A stretch of DNA of 64,000 bases from Caulobacter sp. 32-67-35 (GTDB lineage: Bacteria > Pseudomonadota > Alphaproteobacteria > Caulobacterales > Caulobacteraceae). Below the pieces are notes generated by a model, which worked only from the letters and a program-made list of their open reading frames with translations, searched no databases and was not told where the DNA came from. Below are positions 1 through 8,646 of this stretch, in pieces (position 1 is the first letter of the stretch; the number at the start of each line of letters is the position of its first letter). The stretch is taken from positions 117,224-181,223 of the forward strand of contig NCEV01000009.1 in the NCBI GenBank assembly GCA_002280875.1, in the 5' to 3' direction. A program made the position numbers and the translations under genes.

Positions 1-174
1 CAAAGGTCCGGCCGGAACGTTGGCGTAGCTCGCGGAGATCTGCGCTTCGTGGTGGCTCGCATTGTCGAACGCCACTTCGTACTGCACGGGCGCGCTCGCG
101 CCGGGATCCTGCGCCATGGCTTCGCTGGCGAAGAGCAGAGTGAGGCTCGCCAGGCTGATCAAAGAATTCCGCAT
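1..174 (-). CDS. M61-family peptidase, N-terminal fragment (runs off window)
   Basis: The first 58 codons of a minus-strand gene lie here; the rest is beyond base 1. The start is ATG at 174, preceded by a GGGGGA ribosome binding site 3 bases away. Residues 1-21 form a signal peptide ending Ala-Met-Ala-Gln. The mature start, PVQYEVAFDNASHHEAQIS, closely resembles the opening of M61 glycyl-aminopeptidase-like periplasmic proteases, a zinc family with a C-terminal PDZ domain. The catalytic domain is not in the window, so activity cannot be judged. The family call rests on N-terminal resemblance only. Confidence 0.65.
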   Translation of the reverse strand, partial: MRNSLISLASLTLLFASEAMAQDPGASAPVQYEVAFDNASHHEAQISASYANVPAGPL

Positions 175-290
175 TTGTCCCCCGGAGCTGCCGTATCGGC
201 GATAGCGCGCACCATGAGAGGCGCACGCGCTGGTCGCAAGGCGTGTTTACCAGACCTCAATCCTACCGCCGGGGGCTGGCGGCTTGAAGG

Positions 291-374
291 TCTCGTCGCC
301 TGGATCGCTCGCGATCAGTGGGGGGTGGGGTTACCAATCGCAGGGAGTCTCCAGCCCGCGACCAGGCGACGAGA
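291..374. repeat. 13-bp perfect inverted repeat with 58-base spacer
   Basis: Bases 291-303 (TCTCGTCGCCTGG) are the exact reverse complement of 362-374. The spacer starts with a smaller stem (ATCGC/GCGAT). As RNA on either strand this could fold into a long hairpin in the leader of the peptidase or of the XRE regulator. It could equally be a pair of protein-binding sites. I could not match it to a known riboswitch. Confidence 0.6.
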
Positions 375-390
375 AAATAACAATACGTCT

Positions 391-400
391 AGTTATAACT
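391..400. promoter_or_regulatory. Palindrome AGTTATAACT, possible operator
   Basis: This is a perfect 10-base palindrome inside a short AT-rich patch (about 375-401) in otherwise GC-rich DNA, about 190 bases upstream of the XRE regulator start. It could bind a dimeric regulator such as the XRE protein, but nothing in the sequence links the two directly. Confidence 0.3.
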
Positions 401-591
401 GTAGGTCAAGCAGCGTTCGGCGCGCGGGTTTGGCCGTCGTGTCTGCGGCGCCCTATGGCGCCCACCCAAGGCAGGGTGCAATATTATGTCCATGACGAGT
501 TCTCGCCTGTGACCCAATAAAACGTTGCATAATGACTGGATGTGGCGGAACATTTGACGACATCCGCGTCGCCCGTTGATCACGAGTCCAA

Positions 592-918
592 ATGCCCCGA
601 GCCACCCCTGATGCCGCCAAGGCCGCGCACACCAAGGCCCTGCGGCAGGAGGCCGGCCGATGGTTGAAAGCCGCCCGTGAGGCCGCTGGCCTAACCCAGG
701 CCCAGCTCTCAGAGCAGGTGGGCCTGCGTTACTACACCTTTGTTTCCCAGGTCGAGAGCGGCGTAGGGCGCTTGCCCATCGAGACCCAGGGGGCGTGGGC
801 CAAGGCTCTTCACCTGGACGAAGCCGAATTTGCCAAGACATTGCTGGCCTATTATGAACCCGAGCTGCATCGGCTGCTGTTCGAGAGCGACGCCTCTCCC
901 AGCCGAGCAATCGCCTAG
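592..918 (+). CDS. XRE-family helix-turn-helix regulator
   Basis: This small DNA-binding protein (108 aa) has an XRE/Cro-type helix-turn-helix at about residues 20-75. The recognition region reads GLTQAQLSEQVGLRYYTFVSQ, with the usual 'TQAQLSE..G' pattern and an 'E.G..RLP' loop. The C-terminal 30 residues are acidic/hydrophobic and unassigned. The ribosome binding site before ATG 592 is weak. It ends 21 bases before the RTX-protein gene on the same strand, so the two are probably cotranscribed, and it may regulate that gene. Its target is unknown. Confidence 0.85.
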   Translation: MPRATPDAAKAAHTKALRQEAGRWLKAAREAAGLTQAQLSEQVGLRYYTFVSQVESGVGRLPIETQGAWAKALHLDEAEFAKTLLAYYEPELHRLLFESDASPSRAIA

Positions 919-939
919 CGCTCGCCGAGCCGTCTCGCC

Positions 940-2154
940 GTGGGTACCGTTCTTTCGTTCGCCAATCGCACCCTGGGCAACGGCCAATGGACCGCGTCGG
1001 AGAGAAGCCGCCTTGAGGCGCTGACAGAGCGGTTCTTTGGTCCCTCCGAAAACATCCAGGTCGTCTTTGGCGCAACCGATGACGGCGCGCCCTGGTGCGC
1101 GCTAACCAACGAGGATGACGAGGTGGTGGTGCACGTCGCCCGTCTCGCTGATCAATTTCTGGTCCATTTCGTGGCGGAAGACGTCATGGCCAGCGGCGCA
1201 AACCTGCGTGAGGCCTTGGGCCAGTGGTTGAGCCCGGAGCCCGAGCGTGGTGGAGTGGTCGTGCCCTTCAGCCGGGCGCACAGCGGCGCCGGCGTACTGG
1301 TCCTGCTCGCGGTCGCCACCTTTCTGGAAGACCAGTTGCGCCTTGTTGCACCCCATTTGGCGGATGGCGGTGCGGCGCCTGCCGTGGGTCTGTCTGATGC
1401 CGAAACCGCGACCCCGTCAGAGCCTGGCGCCACAGACGAGGCGAAGGGCGGGGCAGGACCCTCAGCGGAAGATCCGTCATCGGATAGCGACGGTAGTGAC
1501 GCCGCAACGGCGTCGGCGCTGATCGAGGCTGGCGAGGATCGAGCGACTTCGGCGGCTCAGTCCGCCGGAAGCGCTACGCTTGCGCCTCCCGCAGACCCGG
1601 TCAAATCCGAGAGTCAGGCGAGTCCACCCAAAGATACGCCGCCGGAACTGCGCGGCGGCGATGGCGATGACAGGCTGATCGGGTCTCCCCGTGCAGAGCG
1701 GCTTGTGGGCGGTCCAGGGAACGATCTCCTTGTTGGCGGCGGCGGGCGCGACACCCTGGATGGCGGCCTTGGCAATGATCGGATCGTCCTGAACTCCGAC
1801 TCCGTGGCGCATGGGGGGCGGGGCGGCGACACGTTCGTGATCATTGCGCCCAGGGTCCTGAATCAACCGGATACGCTGCTGGGTACGATTTTCGACTTCA
1901 ACGCCAGCGAGGGCGATCGGCTGACGACTGCGGAGGGTGAGCTTGTCTTCGTCGGGCGTCCCGGCGGCGAACCAAGCGATCTTGGCTTTGCCTCAACGCC
2001 GGACGGTGGTCAGCGGGTCGAGGTTGATCTCGATGGGGACGGCCGCGCCGATGGCTATGTACTGCTCGCCCAGGCCTCGCCCGATGTCGTCATGCAGGGT
2101 GACGGTGGGGTGCTGATGGGCTCTTCGCCGGACTGGACTGGTATCTTCGGCTGA
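940..2154 (+). CDS. RTX-repeat calcium-binding protein, probably type I secreted
   Basis: The 404-aa product starts at GTG 940. Residues 1-135 form a domain I do not recognise, with a hydrophobic stretch near 117-130. Residues about 150-235 are a low-complexity Ala/Ser/Glu/Pro linker. Residues about 239-300 carry nonapeptide calcium-binding repeats (GGDGDDRLIG, GGPGNDLLVG, GGRDTLDGG, GNDRIVL). The C-terminal 90 residues resemble the M10/serralysin-type tail of type I secretion substrates. No Sec signal peptide is visible, as expected for type I export. No ABC exporter is encoded nearby. The upstream XRE gene is the likely partner regulator. Confidence 0.75.
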   Translation: MGTVLSFANRTLGNGQWTASERSRLEALTERFFGPSENIQVVFGATDDGAPWCALTNEDDEVVVHVARLADQFLVHFVAEDVMASGANLREALGQWLSPEPERGGVVVPFSRAHSGAGVLVLLAVATFLEDQLRLVAPHLADGGAAPAVGLSDAETATPSEPGATDEAKGGAGPSAEDPSSDSDGSDAATASALIEAGEDRATSAAQSAGSATLAPPADPVKSESQASPPKDTPPELRGGDGDDRLIGSPRAERLVGGPGNDLLVGGGGRDTLDGGLGNDRIVLNSDSVAHGGRGGDTFVIIAPRVLNQPDTLLGTIFDFNASEGDRLTTAEGELVFVGRPGGEPSDLGFASTPDGGQRVEVDLDGDGRADGYVLLAQASPDVVMQGDGGVLMGSSPDWTGIFG

Positions 2155-2315
2155 AGCCACTCCCCAACGGCCGGGCGCCGGTGCTTGTGCAGTAAAAACT
2201 AGACTTGATATTGGTGATTATCGTAGCCTGCGGCGCATCAGCATCAGCGCGTTTTGCGCCAGCCTTGGACGCCATGAGCCTGCACAGCGAATCCAGATTG
2301 CGCCCAAGGCCCCGC

Positions 2316-3386
2316 ATGGACGGCTCAAACGCGGCCCCGGATCGCCGGCCTCGGGTGTCTATAGTCATTTGCGCATTGGACGCTCATGGGACGATCGGCG
2401 AGGTGCTCGACGAAGTTGTCGCTGACTTGGCGCACCTTCCGCATGAGGTCATCGTCGTTGACGGTTCTGTTGATGATCTGACGGCGCAGGTCGTTCTTTC
2501 TCGCTCTTGGTCCAATCCCGCTATCCGGCTGGTGCGCCGCGAAGGCGTCTGCGGGCTTGTCCCGGCTGCGATCGCTGGCGGGGACCTTGCAAGGGGTGAT
2601 GTCCTGGCCATCGTGGACAGTAGGCGTGAGTATGATCCGCGCCTCATCGCTCGGATGGTGAGCCGCCTGGACGGCGCGTCCGTCGATATTGCAGTCGCCA
2701 GCCGCCACCCTGCGGGCGGCGGCTCGGGGTTGCTGGGCCACAATACCGGGCCCTGCCGCGCAGGCTCTGCCGTTTCGGGCCTGTTGCTCGGCCTGCGCCT
2801 GACCGACCCGATGGGCGGCTGCTTTGTGATGAGCCGTAGCTGGTATGCGGGGGTGCGACCCTGGCTGGCGGGCGTAGGCTCAAAGATCCTGATCGATATC
2901 GGCGGCGCGCTGGCGGCGCGCATGGCCCTGTTTCTGGTGGTCAGTCTGACGGGCCTCCTGATACACCTCATGATCGTGGCGACAAGTCGAGAGCTTGGCG
3001 CGCCGTTCTGGTTGAGCCAGGGGGGCGCCACGCTGACCGCGATGAGCTGGAATTTTATGCTCCACAACGTCCTGACCTTCCGCGATCAGCGGCTGCGGGG
3101 AACGGCTATGTGGCAAGGACTTCTGGGCTTCTACGTCGCTTGTCTGGGCGGTGCGATGGTGAGCGAGGCCGCCGCCGCCGGGTTGCATGCGTTGACTGTC
3201 CCTTGGTTCGCCGCCGGCGCAGTCGGCGCCTTGCTTGGCGCGATCTGGAACTTCGGCGCTGTACAGCGTCTCACCTGGCGGCGGCTGACGGCCGCGGAAC
3301 GCGCCCGGGCGCTGGTTGTAAGCCCCGCGGGACCTGCGGCGGACAGGTCGCCCAGCGGGTTGCACATCCCGATCTTCGGAAACTGA
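2316..3386 (+). CDS. GT2-like glycosyltransferase fused to GtrA membrane domain, altered catalytic motifs
   Basis: Residues about 12-210 match a dolichol-phosphate-mannose-synthase-like GT2 domain (RPRVSIVICAL start, DPMGGCFVMSR near its end). Residues about 215-330 are a GtrA-like domain with four hydrophobic helices. Such fusions normally load a sugar on undecaprenyl phosphate and assist its flipping. Two catalytic motifs look altered: the usual VVDDSS.DGT reads VVDGSVDDLT, and the expected DxD reads IVDSRREYDP. The enzyme may therefore be inactive or divergent. I chose ATG 2316 (AAGG seven bases upstream); ATG 2274 and TTG 2205 are in frame. Confidence 0.7.
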   Translation: MDGSNAAPDRRPRVSIVICALDAHGTIGEVLDEVVADLAHLPHEVIVVDGSVDDLTAQVVLSRSWSNPAIRLVRREGVCGLVPAAIAGGDLARGDVLAIVDSRREYDPRLIARMVSRLDGASVDIAVASRHPAGGGSGLLGHNTGPCRAGSAVSGLLLGLRLTDPMGGCFVMSRSWYAGVRPWLAGVGSKILIDIGGALAARMALFLVVSLTGLLIHLMIVATSRELGAPFWLSQGGATLTAMSWNFMLHNVLTFRDQRLRGTAMWQGLLGFYVACLGGAMVSEAAAAGLHALTVPWFAAGAVGALLGAIWNFGAVQRLTWRRLTAAERARALVVSPAGPAADRSPSGLHIPIFGN

Positions 3387-3497
3387 CATATCGTCGAAAT
3401 TCCTAATGCCGCAACAATCTGTTCAAACGACTGTTCGTTTGGTCAAGTTTTCCCATAAACAGCGCTGTCATTTTTGAATTTTGGGTCTATCTTGCCC

Positions 3498-3531
3498 TTG
3501 ACCCTCTCGCAGACCAATGTTACCGCTACCG
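3498..3531 (+). promoter_or_regulatory. Probable promoter with LacI-type operator ahead of the TonB receptor
   Basis: TTGACC at 3498-3503 is a good -35 element. TGTTACCGCTACCG at 3518-3531 overlaps the expected -10 region and resembles the partly symmetric operators of LacI-family sugar regulators found upstream of Caulobacter TonB receptors. The placement would suit repression lifted by an imported sugar. The leader to ATG 3651 would be about 120 bases. Confidence 0.4.
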
Positions 3532-3650
3532 TCATCTTCGCTGCTAGGTTGTTCGTGAGCAGGGCTAAAAAACGCTGCTGCGGGCTTTTTTGACGGCGCT
3601 GAAAAAAACAAATGTGCCCCAACATCGGGGTCTCTTGCGGGGAAACGATC

Positions 3651-6600
3651 ATGAAGCGGCAACGACGCCTCACCACATCTGTATCTTTGATAGCGCTGTC
3701 AGCCATGCTTACAGCGGGTCAAGCCTATGCGCGACAGTCGACGGACAACCAGACCGTTGACGAGGTGGTGGTCACCGGCATTCGCGCTTCGCTTGAACGC
3801 GCCATTCAGATCAAGCGGACCAACAGCGGCGTTGTCGATGCGATCTCGGCCGAAGACATCGGCAAGTTCCCCGACACCAATCTGGCGGAATCGCTCCAGC
3901 GCATCACGGGCGTCTCCATCGACCGCACCAACGGCGAAGGCTCGCAAGTTACGGTTCGCGGCTTCGGTGGCGGCTTCAATCTGGTGACGGTCAACGGTCG
4001 CACCATGCCGACCGCCAACGTCGCCACCGTCGGCGGCGACCAGTCGGCGGACTTCGCTGGCGGCACCAGCCGTTCGTTCGACTTCTCCAATCTCGCCTCG
4101 GAAGGCGTGACGACGCTTGAAGTCTACAAGACCGGCCGTGCGGCCATCCCGTCGGGCGGCATCGGCGCCACGATCAACGTCAAGACCCGTCGTCCGCTGG
4201 ACGGCAAGTCCGGCCTGAGCGGCAGCCTGGGTATCAAGGGCGTCTATGACGAGGGCGTCGACAAAAGCCAGGAAGGCGCCGACAAGATCACGCCGGAAAT
4301 CTCGGGTCTGCTCAACTGGCTCGACGACTCCGAGAAGTTCGGCATCGGCCTGTTCGGCAGTTATCAGAAGCGCAACTTCACGGGCCGCAGCGCCACGTCC
4401 AATGACTGGAATATCCGCCGCTACTCGGAGTTCATCAACCCGGCCAACGGCTTCGTCCGCAATAACGGTACGACCCAGATCACCAACGCGCCGGCCAATG
4501 GCAACGTCCTGGTCGCCATCCCCAACGACAGCCGCTACCACTTCGCCGAAGGCGAGCGCGAGCGCATCAATGGCCAGCTGTCGGTGCAATTCCGTCCGAC
4601 CGATAACCTGACCCTGACCGGCGATGTGCTGTACGCGCAGAACAAGGCCTATGAGCGCCGTAACGACAGCACCAACTGGTTCAACCGTCCGTTCGACCGC
4701 GTCACCTTCGACAGCAACCCCGTGGTCGCCACGGCCGTGCTGCTGCAGGAAACGCTCAGCGGCACAAAGGACATGGGCTTCGAGCAACAGTACCGCGCCA
4801 ATAAGGACACGCTGGAATCCTATGGCCTGAACGCCGAGTGGGCCCTCAGCGATACCTTCCGGGTGAACTTCGACGGCCATGTCTCGAAGACCGACAGCTC
4901 GCCTGATGCTCCCAACGGCACCAGCATGACCTCGGTCAGCATCGGCGCGCCCATCGTTTCGTCGCACTCGGTGGACTACAGCGGCAAGGTCCCGGTTCAG
5001 ACCTTCACGATCAACGACGCCGCGCCGCGCGGCAACGCCAACGGCACGCTGGATGTCGGCGATCTGGGCAGCCAGGTGGCCCGCACCTCGGCGCAGCGCC
5101 AGCAGCATGACATCAAGGAATTCCGGGCCGACGCCACCTGGGATCTCGATGACAACGGCAGCCGCTTCGACTTCGGTGTCGACTACCGTACGTCCAAGAT
5201 GGTCCAGTCGAACATCAACACCCAGCAGGACCTGGGCAGCTGGGGTATCTCCAACCCCCGCGACGTCTCGCAGTATGCGGGCAGCCTGGTCACCAGCTTT
5301 TGCCTGGCCTGCCAGTTCAACACCTATGAGCCCAACCAGTCGGGGGCCGGCCTGACCTCGTTCCGCGCCGACGCGATCGACCTCTACAACGCGCTGTCGC
5401 CGGTCTACACGGCCCGCGGAAACGCTGTCGGCGTCACGGGTCAGGGCAACAACCGCGTCGACGAGGACATCACGGCGGCCTACGCCCAGGTGACCTGGAA
5501 GGCCCAACTGGCCGGCCGCGACGCGACCCTGGTCACCGGCGTGCGCTACGAGCAGACCAAGGTCGACTCCACCTCGCTGATCCGTTCGCCGCGCGCCATC
5601 GTCTGGACCGCGGATAACGACTTCCGCGTCGACACGACGGCCACCTACGTGCCGGTTTCCGGCAAGGGCAAGTACAGCAACATGTTGCCGTCCTTGGACT
5701 TCCAGGTGGATCTGACCGAAAACGTGGTCGGTCGCTTCTCCTTCAGCCGCACGATCGCGCGTCCGGACTACGGCAACCTGTTCGCCGCCCAGACGGCCGG
5801 CGCGCCCAACCGCCCGGTCGCCAACGGCGCCATCCCGCTCGGCACCAGCGGCAACCCCGACCTGGAACCGCTGATCTCCGACAACTTCGACGTGTCCGTG
5901 GAGTGGTACTACAAGCCCAGCAGCTATGTTTCGGCGGGCTTCTTCGAAAAGCGCGTGAACAACTTCATCGGTACGGGCACCGTCACTCAGACCCTCTTTG
6001 ACCTGCGTGACCCTAGCTCCGGCGCGGCAGGCACCCGTTCGGGCGACGCCCGGGCCAGCCTGACCGCGATCGGCGCCAACCAGACCGACGTGAACCTCTT
6101 CACGATGACGGCCCTGATCCAGCAGACCGGATCGGTGGCGGCGGCGACGGCGGCGTTCCAGGCCAATCGCGGTCCGAGCGGCGACCTGAACCAGGCCTAT
6201 GCCGATCAGATCCTGGCGGCCTTTGATATCGAGCCGAACGCTCAGGATCCGCTGTTCAACTTCAACGTGGCGCGTCCGATCAACAACCGGACCGGCAAGA
6301 TCCACGGCTTTGAAGTCGCTGCTCAGCACTTCTTCGGCGACACCGGCTTCGGTGTGGCGGGCGCCTATACCATGGTTCGCGGCGACGTCGACTTCGACAT
6401 CGCGTCGGATCCTGGCCAGGACCAGTTCGCCCTGCTGGGTCTCAGCGACACGGCCAACGCCACCCTGATCTACGACAAGAACGGGCTCTCGGCTCGCCTG
6501 GCCTACAACTGGCGCGACCGGTTCCTGCAACAGACCAACCGTGGTGGTTCGCGCAACCCGGTGTTCGTCGAGCCCTTCGGCCAGCTGGACTTCAACATCA

Positions 6601-6752
6601 GCTACGATGTCACTGAAAAGCTGGCGGTTTCGCTGGAAGGTCTCAACCTGACGCGCGAAAGCCTGCGTACCTACGGACGTGATGTGAACCAACTCTGGTT
6701 CGCCCAGGAGCTGGACAGGCGCTTCCTCCTCGGCGCTCGCTACCGCTTCTAG
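3651..6752 (+). CDS. TonB-dependent receptor (Xanthomonas/Caulobacter type)
   Basis: This outer-membrane, TonB-energised transporter is 1033 aa. ATG 3651 follows a GGGGAAA ribosome binding site; the longer frame from 3612 lacks one. Residues 1-26 are a signal peptide ending AYARQ. The TonB box region (VDEVVVTG) follows, then the plug domain with ISAEDIGKFPDTNLAESLQ and VTVRGFGGGFNLVTVNG, and a long beta-barrel ending in an aromatic residue (LLGARYRF). The plug signature is that of the TIGR01782-like group, usually involved in uptake of plant or algal sugars. The downstream SapC, cupin and halogenase genes form a conserved partnership with such receptors. The substrate is not evident. Confidence 0.95.
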   Translation: MKRQRRLTTSVSLIALSAMLTAGQAYARQSTDNQTVDEVVVTGIRASLERAIQIKRTNSGVVDAISAEDIGKFPDTNLAESLQRITGVSIDRTNGEGSQVTVRGFGGGFNLVTVNGRTMPTANVATVGGDQSADFAGGTSRSFDFSNLASEGVTTLEVYKTGRAAIPSGGIGATINVKTRRPLDGKSGLSGSLGIKGVYDEGVDKSQEGADKITPEISGLLNWLDDSEKFGIGLFGSYQKRNFTGRSATSNDWNIRRYSEFINPANGFVRNNGTTQITNAPANGNVLVAIPNDSRYHFAEGERERINGQLSVQFRPTDNLTLTGDVLYAQNKAYERRNDSTNWFNRPFDRVTFDSNPVVATAVLLQETLSGTKDMGFEQQYRANKDTLESYGLNAEWALSDTFRVNFDGHVSKTDSSPDAPNGTSMTSVSIGAPIVSSHSVDYSGKVPVQTFTINDAAPRGNANGTLDVGDLGSQVARTSAQRQQHDIKEFRADATWDLDDNGSRFDFGVDYRTSKMVQSNINTQQDLGSWGISNPRDVSQYAGSLVTSFCLACQFNTYEPNQSGAGLTSFRADAIDLYNALSPVYTARGNAVGVTGQGNNRVDEDITAAYAQVTWKAQLAGRDATLVTGVRYEQTKVDSTSLIRSPRAIVWTADNDFRVDTTATYVPVSGKGKYSNMLPSLDFQVDLTENVVGRFSFSRTIARPDYGNLFAAQTAGAPNRPVANGAIPLGTSGNPDLEPLISDNFDVSVEWYYKPSSYVSAGFFEKRVNNFIGTGTVTQTLFDLRDPSSGAAGTRSGDARASLTAIGANQTDVNLFTMTALIQQTGSVAAATAAFQANRGPSGDLNQAYADQILAAFDIEPNAQDPLFNFNVARPINNRTGKIHGFEVAAQHFFGDTGFGVAGAYTMVRGDVDFDIASDPGQDQFALLGLSDTANATLIYDKNGLSARLAYNWRDRFLQQTNRGGSRNPVFVEPFGQLDFNISYDVTEKLAVSLEGLNLTRESLRTYGRDVNQLWFAQELDRRFLLGARYRF

Positions 6753-6777
6753 ACCGAACGTCTGGAGGGCGAGGGGA

Positions 6778-6807
6778 AAGGTCGCTGTTCGCAGCGGCCT
6801 TTTTCTT
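6778..6807 (+). terminator. Rho-independent terminator after the TonB receptor
   Basis: A 10-base-pair stem (6778-6787 with 6792-6801, one G-T pair) closes on a TTCG tetraloop and runs into TTTTTCTT. It starts 25 bases after the receptor stop codon. It separates the receptor message from sapC at least partly. Confidence 0.85.
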
Positions 6808-6878
6808 CGACAACGGCTTAGGATCGGGTCTGACTTGGACTGTCTGAAGTCAGGCCTGATCCGGCTCGAAAGGTGCGT

Positions 6879-7601
6879 ATGATCAACAGGGTGCTGCTTA
6901 ACAACGTCGATCACGCCGATCTGCGGGTGATCCCGGGCTATGGCCCGAGGTTTGGCGACAACATCAATCTGGCCTTGGTGCTGCCCACCGAGTTCGAGGA
7001 GGTCCAGCGCGAGTACCCCATCCTGCTGCGCAAGGACCAGAACGGCGACTATCAAGCCGTGGCCCTGCTGGGGCTCGATCGCGATGAGAACCTGTTCCTC
7101 GATGGGGAAACCTGGCGCGCGCGCTATGTGCCGGCGGTTCAGCAACGGGGCGCCTTTTCCATCGCGCTACAGGATCCGGGCGATGGCTCCGAGCCAGCGC
7201 CGATGATCCATGTCGATCTGGATCACCCGCGTATCGGTTCTGGCGAGGGCCAGCCTGTGTTTCTGCCGGCGGGGGGTAATGCGCCCTATCTGCAGCAGGT
7301 GATGCGTGTGCTGGGAACGATCTATGACGGGCTGGACGTGGCGCCCCAGATGTACGCTGCCTTTGCCGCCCTGGACCTGATCGCCCCGGTCGAGATCAAT
7401 ATCGCGCTGGACGGCGGAGCGTCGTACGATCTGCCCGATTTCCACACCATCGACGCCGACCGGTTGGCGGCCTTGTCTGGCATCGACCTGGAACGCATGC
7501 ATCGCGCGGGCCTTCTTCGCGCGGCTCAATGGATCATCTCGTCGCTTGGCAATATTCAGCATCTGGTCGAGCTGAAGAACCGGCGGTTGGCAACCGCATG
7601 A
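6879..7601 (+). CDS. SapC family protein
   Basis: This 240-aa protein matches the SapC family (N-terminal part INRVLLNNVDHADLRV, then LPTEFEEVQREYPILLRKD). The family was named from a Campylobacter S-layer locus, but in Caulobacter, Xanthomonas and Alteromonas it occurs beside TonB receptors and tryptophan halogenases. Its biochemical role is unknown. ATG 6879 has GAAAGG five bases upstream, so I prefer it to GTG 6873. Its stop overlaps the next start (ATGA at 7598-7601), so it is translationally coupled to the cupin gene. Confidence 0.85.
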   Translation: MINRVLLNNVDHADLRVIPGYGPRFGDNINLALVLPTEFEEVQREYPILLRKDQNGDYQAVALLGLDRDENLFLDGETWRARYVPAVQQRGAFSIALQDPGDGSEPAPMIHVDLDHPRIGSGEGQPVFLPAGGNAPYLQQVMRVLGTIYDGLDVAPQMYAAFAALDLIAPVEINIALDGGASYDLPDFHTIDADRLAALSGIDLERMHRAGLLRAAQWIISSLGNIQHLVELKNRRLATA

Positions 7602-8629
7602 CCACGCCCGCGCGAAAGGTTCTGGAGACCACGATCCCCTCGGCGCGGAGCATTCCGTTCGAGGCGGTGCTGCAGGGCCAGACGCCGATGATCTTCAAGG
7701 GACTGGCGCGCGCCTGGCCTCTGGTGCGGGCGGGCCTGGAATCGCCCAGGGCGGCCATGGACTATCTGCAGGCCAACGACGGGGGCGGGCGGCTGCTGGC
7801 CTATGTCGGCCAGCCGGAGATCAAGGGCCGCTTCTTCTACGACGACAGCCGGACGGCGATGAACTTCCGGGCCGAACGGGCCGCGCTGAGCGACATCCTT
7901 CAGCGGATCGAGGCCGGGTTCGACCAGGCCGACGCGCCGTCGCTCTATATCGGCTCAACCGATCTGGATGCCTGCTTCCCTGGCTTGGCCGCTGAGAACG
8001 ATCTTGGGCTGGACGTCGAGACTTTCGGTCCCCAGCCGCCTCTTGCGAGCATCTGGATCGGCAACCGTACGGTGGCGGCGGCCCACTACGACATGTCCAA
8101 CAACATCGCCGTCTGCGCGGTGGGCCACCGGCGTTTCACGCTGTTTCCGCCGGATCAGGTCGCCAACCTCTATCCCGGTCCGCTGGAGCCGACGCCGGGC
8201 GGACAGGTGGTCAGTCTGGTCGATTTCGACGCGCCCGACTTCGACCGTCATCCGCGTTTCAGGGATGCTCTTGCCGCCGCCCAGGTGGCCGATCTGGAGC
8301 CCGGTGACGTGCTGGTCTATCCGGCCCTGTGGTGGCATCAGGTCGAGGCGCTCGATCCCTTCAATGTGCTGGTCAATTACTGGTGGAACGCCGCGCCGGC
8401 CTTCATGGACACCCCCATGAACACCTTGCTGCACGGGCTGTTGAGCCTGCGCGACCGTCCCGACTTCGAGAAGCAGGGCTGGAAGGCCCTGTTCGACTAC
8501 TACCTGTTTGGTCCCGCCGATCAGGCCGGCGCCCATTTGCCCGAGGCCGCGCGCGGCGCGCTGGGGCCGATGGACCTGCCCAAGGCGCGCCGCCTGCGGG
8601 CTGCTCTGCTGGACCGGCTGAACCGATGA
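7598..8629 (+). CDS. Cupin-like (JmjC/cupin_8) oxygenase-family protein
   Basis: The 343-aa product resembles cupin_8/JmjC-like Fe(II)/2-oxoglutarate oxygenases. Visible features are the opening PMIFKGLARAWPLV, the candidate iron-binding HxD in AAHYDMSNNIAV, and the later histidine in LVYPALWWHQVEAL, with NVLVNYWW near the end of the core. Such proteins hydroxylate protein or small-molecule targets, but the target here is unknown. It overlaps sapC upstream and the halogenase reading region downstream, so all three are cotranslated. The start is fixed by the ATGA overlap. Confidence 0.85.
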   Translation: MTTPARKVLETTIPSARSIPFEAVLQGQTPMIFKGLARAWPLVRAGLESPRAAMDYLQANDGGGRLLAYVGQPEIKGRFFYDDSRTAMNFRAERAALSDILQRIEAGFDQADAPSLYIGSTDLDACFPGLAAENDLGLDVETFGPQPPLASIWIGNRTVAAAHYDMSNNIAVCAVGHRRFTLFPPDQVANLYPGPLEPTPGGQVVSLVDFDAPDFDRHPRFRDALAAAQVADLEPGDVLVYPALWWHQVEALDPFNVLVNYWWNAAPAFMDTPMNTLLHGLLSLRDRPDFEKQGWKALFDYYLFGPADQAGAHLPEAARGALGPMDLPKARRLRAALLDRLNR

Positions 8630-8646
8630 CAACGGGAGAGAACCAC

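Larger units (their letters stand above)
175..590. other. Intergenic region between divergent peptidase and XRE regulator genes
   Basis: These 416 bases hold no convincing gene. They contain a perfect 13-base inverted repeat (291-303 and 362-374), an AT-rich patch with a 10-base perfect palindrome (391-400), and a possible promoter element TTGACG at 554-559 ahead of the XRE gene. Open frames crossing the region lack ribosome binding sites and recognisable protein sequence. Confidence 0.6.

Noticed and set aside
291-374. Inverted repeat considered as a riboswitch or tmRNA/tRNA piece
   Set aside because: I could not match conserved cores of cobalamin, TPP, SAM, SAH, glycine or guanidine riboswitches, or a tRNA cloverleaf.
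3699-7145. 1148-codon open frame on the minus strand opposite the TonB receptor
   Set aside because: It is antisense to a strongly supported receptor gene. It has no recognisable domain and shows the skewed composition of a GC-rich shadow frame.
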